Positions 45,148-49,947 of a DNA stretch of 49,947 bases are shown in pieces. This DNA is from an uncultured Prochlorococcus sp. (GTDB lineage Bacteria; Cyanobacteriota; Cyanobacteriia; PCC-6307; Cyanobiaceae): contig CABYTO010000012.1 of assembly GCA_902521995.1 (NCBI GenBank), positions 1 to 49,947 on the forward strand, given 5' to 3'. The notes beneath the pieces are model-generated. The model saw only the letters and a list, made by a program, of their open reading frames with translations, ran no database searches and was not told the DNA's origin. The first letter of the stretch is position 1. Each line of letters starts with the position of its first letter. The translations under genes and the position numbers were made by a program.

Positions 45148-46497
45148 ATGGTTGAAAAAGTTTTAATTGCTAATCGTGGAGAAATAGCTTTACGAATTGT
45201 CAGAAGTTGTAGAGAACTAGGTATTGCAACCGTTGCAGTTTTTAGCACTGTAGATAAAAAAGCATTGCATGTTCAGCTTGCTGATGAGGCGGTTTGCGTG
45301 GGAGATTCATTAAGTAATAAGAGTTATTTAAATATTCCAAATATACTTGCTGCTGCTACATCGAGAGGAGTTGATGCTATTCATCCTGGTTATGGATTTC
45401 TTGCGGAAAATGATAAATTTGCTGAGATGTGTAATGATCACGGCATAGTTTTTATTGGCCCATCTCCTAAAGCTATTAGATCTATGGGAGATAAATCTAC
45501 AGCTAAAGAAACTATGGAAGCAGTTGGAGTTCCAACAGTACCTGGTAGTAAAGGCTTGTTATCAAATGTTGATGAGGCTTATAAATTAGCAGATGATATT
45601 GGCTATCCGGTAATTATAAAAGCCACTGCTGGAGGAGGTGGAAGAGGTATGAGGTTGGTTGAAAACTCTGATAATCTAGAAAAAATGTTTAAAGCAGCTC
45701 AAGGCGAAGCAGAAGCAGCTTTTGGTAATGATGGTTTATATATGGAAAAATTTATAAAGAAGCCAAGACATGTAGAAATTCAAATTTTGGCCGACAGGTC
45801 GGGTAATGTTGTTCATTTAGGAGAGCGAGATTGTTCAGTTCAAAGAAGACATCAGAAGTTACTAGAGGAGTCTCCTAGTCCTGCAATTAATACTGAGCTT
45901 AGAAAAAAAATGGGGAACGCAGCTATTGCTGCTGCAAAAAGTATCGGCTACGAAGGGGCGGGTACAGTTGAATTTTTAGTTGATGATGATGATAATTTTT
46001 ATTTTATGGAGATGAATACTAGGATTCAAGTTGAACATCCTGTTACTGAAATGGTTACAGGAGTTGATTTAATAGCTGAGCAAATTAAAATCGCAAGCGG
46101 AGCAAACTTGGAATTTAATCAGAATGATATCCATTTAAACGGTCATGCCATTGAATGTAGAATCAATGCTGAAGATCCTTCTCACAATTTCCGGCCATCA
46201 CCCGGAAAAATAACTGGGTGGCTTCCTCCTGGTGGCCCTGGTGTAAGGGTGGATAGTCATGTCTATACAGGCTATGAAATCCCTCCTTTCTATGACTCAT
46301 TAATTGGTAAATTAATAGTCTGGGGAAAGGATCGTAATACTGCAATTAAACGTATGAATAGAGCTTTAAATGAATGTGCAGTAACTGGTATTCCTACAAC
46401 AATTAACTTTCATCTAACCCTCCTGAATAAATCTAAATTTAAGCAGGGTAAGATTCATACTAAATATGTAGAAGAAGAATTATTGCCAAATTACTGA
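45148..46497 (+). CDS. accC: Biotin carboxylase subunit of acetyl-CoA carboxylase
   Basis: AccC carboxylates the biotin on AccB (gene at 505) with ATP and bicarbonate. The 449-residue ATP-grasp enzyme has the N-terminal [20 protein letters not shown], the Gly-rich loop [27 protein letters not shown], and [20 protein letters not shown], given here in part: [15 protein letters not shown]. Length and end match the family. ATG 45148 is the natural start. Confidence 0.98.
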   Translation: MVEKVLIANRGEIALRIVRSCRELGIATVAVFSTVDKKALHVQLADEAVCVGDSLSNKSYLNIPNILAAATSRGVDAIHPGYGFLAENDKFAEMCNDHGIVFIGPSPKAIRSMGDKSTAKETMEAVGVPTVPGSKGLLSNVDEAYKLADDIGYPVIIKATAGGGGRGMRLVENSDNLEKMFKAAQGEAEAAFGNDGLYMEKFIKKPRHVEIQILADRSGNVVHLGERDCSVQRRHQKLLEESPSPAINTELRKKMGNAAIAAAKSIGYEGAGTVEFLVDDDDNFYFMEMNTRIQVEHPVTEMVTGVDLIAEQIKIASGANLEFNQNDIHLNGHAIECRINAEDPSHNFRPSPGKITGWLPPGGPGVRVDSHVYTGYEIPPFYDSLIGKLIVWGKDRNTAIKRMNRALNECAVTGIPTTINFHLTLLNKSKFKQGKIHTKYVEEELLPNY

Positions 46498-46515
46498 GAC
46501 ATAATTTAAAGATTT

Positions 46516-46830
46516 CTATGAAATATGTCTATGTAATGCAAGTTTTATAAGCCCTTGCTGACCGACTAATATTTCTCTTAAAAAACTTATAAATCCGATC
46601 CAAATTACGGGTCCAACATCAACGCCTCCTATAGGAGGAATTAGTTTTCTCGTTAAATTAAGAATAGAGCTTGATGGTATTGAAACTAATAACCATAAAC
46701 CTTTATTTAAATCAATTTTTGGGTACCAAGAAAGTATTAATCTTATAAGAAAAACTATAGTTAGATATGAAAGAGAAATTCCTAAACTAATATCTAAAAT
46801 TTGAAGAGAGTTTACAAGCAAGGAAATCAC
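46516..46830 (-). CDS. YggT/Ycf19 family membrane protein
   Basis: The 104-residue protein has two or three membrane helices (LSYLTIVFLIRLILSWYPKI; VGPVIWIGFISFLREILVG) and the family block NLTRKLIPPIGGVDVGPVIW. YggT/Ycf19 proteins are linked to thylakoid nucleoid distribution and membrane protein quality in plants and algae. Start is GTG 46830. It lies 18 bases past the accC stop on the opposite strand. Confidence 0.88.
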   Translation of the reverse strand: MISLLVNSLQILDISLGISLSYLTIVFLIRLILSWYPKIDLNKGLWLLVSIPSSSILNLTRKLIPPIGGVDVGPVIWIGFISFLREILVGQQGLIKLALHRHIS

Positions 46831-46911
46831 AATTATTTAATTCATCTTAATAAATAACCCATTGAAACGTATTTAATTCGTATTATAAATTGAGAATCTA
46901 ATATTTAAAAA

Positions 46912-47097
46912 GTGTTTCAAATCTCAAATTTATTACTAGTCGCAGATTTTTCTGCTGAAGTTGCAAATAATTCCGCAGTTGGAATGATAGGTAGTTTTAT
47001 TGCTGCTGCCTTACTTATCGTTATTCCAGCCACTGCATTTTTGATTTTTGTCAGCCAGAAAGATTCCCTCGATCGTACTTCTACTGGAAGACGCTAG
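46912..47097 (+). CDS. psbX: Photosystem II protein PsbX
   Basis: The 61-residue protein matches the Prochlorococcus PsbX pattern I recall: an N-terminal [20 protein letters not shown], a single membrane span ([20 protein letters not shown]) and [12 protein letters not shown] at the end. PsbX sits at the edge of PSII near cytochrome b559 and the quinone channel. Start is GTG 46912. It is divergently arranged with the YggT gene and followed by ycf66 on the same strand. Confidence 0.9.
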   Translation: MFQISNLLLVADFSAEVANNSAVGMIGSFIAAALLIVIPATAFLIFVSQKDSLDRTSTGRR

Positions 47098-47175
47098 TTT
47101 TTGTAGAAGTTTTAAGTACACTATATATAGAGGATATAAGTAATCCTTTAAAAAATAAATTTTTGGAGAAAGAAT

Positions 47176-48105
47176 GTGGTCAATGCTAGTCTCAATTGGG
47201 CCAGTATTGTTGGTATAGTTCTCGCGGTATGTGGAGGAGGCCTTTATTTTTTGAGGTCCTTTAAGCCTGCCTTGGCGCGGGATTATGATGTTTTCTTTGC
47301 AGCAATTGGACTTTTGTGCGGAGGAATATTATTTTTTCAAGGCTGGAGGTTAGATCCTATCCTTCAGTTTGGTCAGTTTTTATTAGCAGGAACCACAGTT
47401 TTTTTCGCATATGAAAGTGTGCGATTGAGGGGAGTTGCTACTGATCAAGCTAGAAGGTCATCTTATTTTGATGATGATCCTATTTCTGATGTTCCAAGAA
47501 ATTCTAGAGGTCGATTTAATGACGATTATGATAGGTTTGAAGAATCTGAAAGACCATCTAGAAGATTTAAACCTCAAGAAGATGAATTTGAAGAAGACTA
47601 TATGGAGGGCAGATCTCGTAGGAGGAATGTTTCAAGAGCGATACCCTCTGCTGCAGCAAGTAGAAGTAGGCCATCTACTAGGGAAATAAGTCAGTTTGAA
47701 AGTGGTGAACCTATAAGAAGGAGAAGAAAGACTTCTGAAGAGAGAAATAGTAAACAACCAGAAACAAATAACTTTGGTCAGAGAAGAAATTCATCTCCTG
47801 ATGAAGTTAAAACAGGTTCTAGACCTAGAATGAATCGTACAGTTTCTAGACAAGATAATATCTCTGATCCTAGTGATTCTTCTCCATTAAGAAAGAAACC
47901 TACTAGATCCTCTATTAGGCAGCAAACTTCAACAACTCAAGTAGAAGATGCTTCATTTAAAGATGCTAATCAAGCTAAAAAAACACGTGAGACTCGTAGA
48001 GTGAGCTCTTCAGCTAGATCAAGTTCAAAAAATCAAAATAGTAGGTATAACGTTGGAATAAATAAGAAGAAACCAAGAGATAATAGTTCTAGATTTGATG
48101 ATTAA
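47176..48105 (+). CDS. ycf66: Ycf66 family protein with long disordered tail
   Basis: Residues 1-95 match Ycf66: NWASIVGIVLAVCGGGLYFL, RDYDVFFAAIGLLCGGILFF and LLAGTTVFFAYESVRLRG, with three membrane spans. Residues about 96-309 are a low-complexity, Arg/Ser-rich, basic tail. Ycf66 is conserved in cyanobacteria and some plastids with unknown function. Start is GTG 47176, preceded by GGAG at 47165-47168. The stop abuts the converging hli stop with no bases between. Confidence 0.9.
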   Translation: MVNASLNWASIVGIVLAVCGGGLYFLRSFKPALARDYDVFFAAIGLLCGGILFFQGWRLDPILQFGQFLLAGTTVFFAYESVRLRGVATDQARRSSYFDDDPISDVPRNSRGRFNDDYDRFEESERPSRRFKPQEDEFEEDYMEGRSRRRNVSRAIPSAAASRSRPSTREISQFESGEPIRRRRKTSEERNSKQPETNNFGQRRNSSPDEVKTGSRPRMNRTVSRQDNISDPSDSSPLRKKPTRSSIRQQTSTTQVEDASFKDANQAKKTRETRRVSSSARSSSKNQNSRYNVGINKKKPRDNSSRFDD

Positions 48106-48381
48106 TTATGAGATGCCTGCCCAATTTAAAAATGATTGTTTACTAAATAATTCAATCAATATTATTGCAAGGAAGCCAATCATTGCAAATCTTCCATTAG
48201 TTATTTCAGAATAACTACTCCATCCAAATTTATATTCATCTTTAATTTCTATAGATTTTTCATCTAATTTATTGTCTTCAATTTGTTCATTGATGTAATT
48301 TGGATCTTTCTGCTGTTCTATAAAACTATCATTCTCTAAATTAGTGACTTCTGAGTTAGTTTGTTCTTCTTTAGAATTCAT
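48106..48381 (-). CDS. High light-inducible protein (Hli/Scp) with acidic N-terminal extension
   Basis: The 91-residue protein ends in the Hli chlorophyll-binding helix: EITNGRFAMIGFLAIILIEL, with the E-x-x-N-G-R and MIGF signature, followed by FLNWAGIS. The first about 50 residues are acidic and probably disordered (NSKEEQTNSEVTNLENDSFI). Hli proteins bind chlorophyll and carotenoid and protect photosystems under light stress. High-light Prochlorococcus carry many copies; this single-span member is a core type. It lies 9 bases after the start-side neighbour ABC gene's stop. Confidence 0.92.
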   Translation of the reverse strand: MNSKEEQTNSEVTNLENDSFIEQQKDPNYINEQIEDNKLDEKSIEIKDEYKFGWSSYSEITNGRFAMIGFLAIILIELFSKQSFLNWAGIS

Positions 48382-48390
48382 TTTTTTTTA

Positions 48391-49947
48391 TTAATCTTTA
48401 AAATTATACTTATCAGAAGTCAATAATTTCCAGTCTCCTTGTCCATTTAATTCTAAAATATTTTCGTGAAAATCTTTTAAGCTAGGTCTATGTCCAACAC
48501 TTATTAGAGAAAGTTCTCGTTCCTTTAGTAAACTATATAGTTTTTTTTCAGTGTTAATATCTAAAGCACTTGTTGCTTCATCAAGTACTGCAAATCTTGG
48601 AGAATTAAGTAAAAGTCTTGCAAAAGCCAATCTTTGTTGCTCACCTAGGGAAAGAATTCGTGGCCAATCTTGTTTGATATCAAGATTAGGATAACGATCC
48701 ACTAAAGTTTTTAAATTTACTTCATGTAGTACAGAAGTAAGATGTTCATCACTAAATTTCTTAACTTCGGTGGGATAACATAATTGTTCTCTTAAAGAAC
48801 CAAGTAACATATATGGTTTTTGAGGTATGAATAATAATTCCCCAATTTTTGGTTTTTTAATTACTCCCTGATCGGGTTCCCATAAACCACTAATCATTCT
48901 TAGTAAAGATGTTTTTCCGCACCCAGATGGTCCTACAACTAAAAGTGATTGATTATTATCGATGCTTAAATTTAAATTTTTAATGATTGTTTTATTTGAT
49001 CCTGGTGGGCAAAGGTCAGCATTATTAATAAGAATTGAAGGGTAATCTGAAATAACGTTTTGATTGGTTTTTGGGTTCGTTTGACTAATGGATTCAACTT
49101 TTGATTGGAATCCCTCTAATCTGCCAATGCCAGCAGTAAATTTTGCAAGTTCTTCTATTTGATTAACAATGAAAAATAATGAACCTTCAACCATTCCAAA
49201 TGCAAAGCTTGCCTGAATAAAGCGTCCATAATCAATATCACCTTTAAAGTAAGGGATTGCCATTATTAAATATGGAAAGAAATTTCCGGCATAATTAATG
49301 GATCTTCTCATGACGTCTATTATTACTCTCCATATAATCAGTAAATTAAAGTTTCTCACCACTTCTCCTAAGCGCCTTTCAGTTTCACTTCGTTCAGGAT
49401 TCTCCCCAGAGTAAAAGGCTATTGATTCAGCATTATCTCTTATATGTACTAAGCCATATCGAAAATCAGCTTCATATCTAAGTTGATCAAAATCAATCTT
49501 TACAAGATTTTTTCCAGCAATTAAAAGGATAGAAGTTGCAAATGCAGCGTAACCAAATAAAGAAAAAGTAAGTGTAGTACTAATACTCCATAAAATAAGA
49601 ATATTAAGTGAAAATGTTAGTAGGGCATCAAAAATACCTAATGTGAAAGAGAGACTTTGTCCAGTAAAAGCTCGGGTATCATCTGTGATTCTTTGGTCAG
49701 GATTATCTACATCGGTTTGTTCTTCATCGTTGGGATTTAATTGGTAATAAGCTTTATTAGTCATATAATCTTTAACCAAACTTTTTGAAAGCCATTCTCT
49801 CCAAATTATTCCTAACTTATATGTAAAAAATATTTGGGAAACACGTATTGGTAGAGCCACAGCGAAACAACAAGCGTAAATCCCCAATATCCGATAAAAC
49901 CCATCTTCTTGTTTTTCTACCAAAGCATTTGTTAAATCTCTTGCAAT
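48391..49947 (-). CDS. ABC transporter, fused permease-ATPase (SbmA/BacA-ABCD type), 5' end missing
   Basis: The open frame continues past the window edge (IARDLTNALVEKQEDG at the edge), so the N-terminus is missing; the visible 518 residues compare with about 650 for the family. The membrane domain contains ADFRYGLVHIRDNAESIAFY, the EAA-like motif of the ABCD/SbmA-BacA group. The ATPase has Walker A GPSGCGKTSLLR, signature SLGEQQRLAFARLL and Walker B FAVLDEATSALD. Relatives move vitamin B12, fatty acyl-CoA or peptides; the cargo is not known. Confidence 0.88.
   Translation of the reverse strand: MARDLTNALVEKQEDGFYRILGIYACCFAVALPIRVSQIFFTYKLGIIWREWLSKSLVKDYMTNKAYYQLNPNDEEQTDVDNPDQRITDDTRAFTGQSLSFTLGIFDALLTFSLNILILWSISTTLTFSLFGYAAFATSILLIAGKNLVKIDFDQLRYEADFRYGLVHIRDNAESIAFYSGENPERSETERRLGEVVRNFNLLIIWRVIIDVMRRSINYAGNFFPYLIMAIPYFKGDIDYGRFIQASFAFGMVEGSLFFIVNQIEELAKFTAGIGRLEGFQSKVESISQTNPKTNQNVISDYPSILINNADLCPPGSNKTIIKNLNLSIDNNQSLLVVGPSGCGKTSLLRMISGLWEPDQGVIKKPKIGELLFIPQKPYMLLGSLREQLCYPTEVKKFSDEHLTSVLHEVNLKTLVDRYPNLDIKQDWPRILSLGEQQRLAFARLLLNSPRFAVLDEATSALDINTEKKLYSLLKERELSLISVGHRPSLKDFHENILELNGQGDWKLLTSDKYNFKD

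Noticed and set aside
46497..46530. 7-bp inverted repeat AGACATA/TATGTCT after accC as a terminator
   Set aside because: The stem is short and AT-rich, with a 20-base loop and no T run.
1..49947. CRISPR arrays, rRNA operons, insertion sequences
   Set aside because: No regularly spaced repeats of CRISPR size, no rRNA sequence and no transposase or terminal inverted repeats were seen.

Overview
The window is a 50-kb piece of a cyanobacterial chromosome. Low GC (about 30% by eye), short intergenic gaps, psbX, ycf66, an hli gene, a flavodiiron pair, a cyanobacterial-type accB/accC set and a two-piece tmRNA whose tag reads ANKIVSFSRQTAPVAA all point to Prochlorococcus, most likely a high-light clade. 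Clade placement is inference from composition and recalled gene content; no search was run.

Layout. Positions 1-9094 are core genes: efp (5' end outside the window), accB, pdxA, an epimerase-like protein, a small HNH protein, several conserved cyanobacterial hypotheticals, a class V aminotransferase, cbiD and guaA. Positions 9095-15900 are the accessory part. It starts with a compact seven-gene minus-strand cassette (13235 down to 9301) encoding four exported proteins, one membrane protein, an SRA-HNH modification-dependent nuclease and a 47-residue protein whose start overlaps the nuclease stop. Next come a predicted structured small RNA (about 13300-13385), a 60-residue small protein, a 0.5-kb gene-free stretch and a TPR-sulfotransferase gene. 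The non-coding margins of these blocks carry pairs of short direct repeats, each pair with an 11-bp period. Positions 15905-35370 return to core genes: a Cys-containing PD-(D/E)XK nuclease, PBP2, the flavodiiron/flavin reductase operon, alaS, speA, ndk, thiO, gatB, coaE, argJ, a ParA-like ATPase and an aldo/keto reductase. Positions 35377-49947 hold ssrA, an RlmL-type methyltransferase, a DUF883/holin-like pair, a stand-alone LigD phosphoesterase-like protein, smc, a PRC-barrel protein, an LpxB-like glycosyltransferase, tRNA-Leu, accC, a YggT protein, psbX, ycf66, hli and an ABC transporter cut by the window end.

How genes connect. accB and accC (44 kb apart) supply two subunits of acetyl-CoA carboxylase. 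Two flavodiiron proteins and an FMN reductase form one operon, probably for electron dumping to oxygen. psbX, ycf66 and hli form a photosynthesis cluster. efp, alaS, gatB, ssrA, tRNA-Leu and the RlmL-like enzyme serve translation.

Most notable points: accB is frameshifted by one base in a run of eight C; the 9301-13235 cassette is the best candidate for an undescribed system; and 11-bp-phased repeat pairs mark the accessory block margins.
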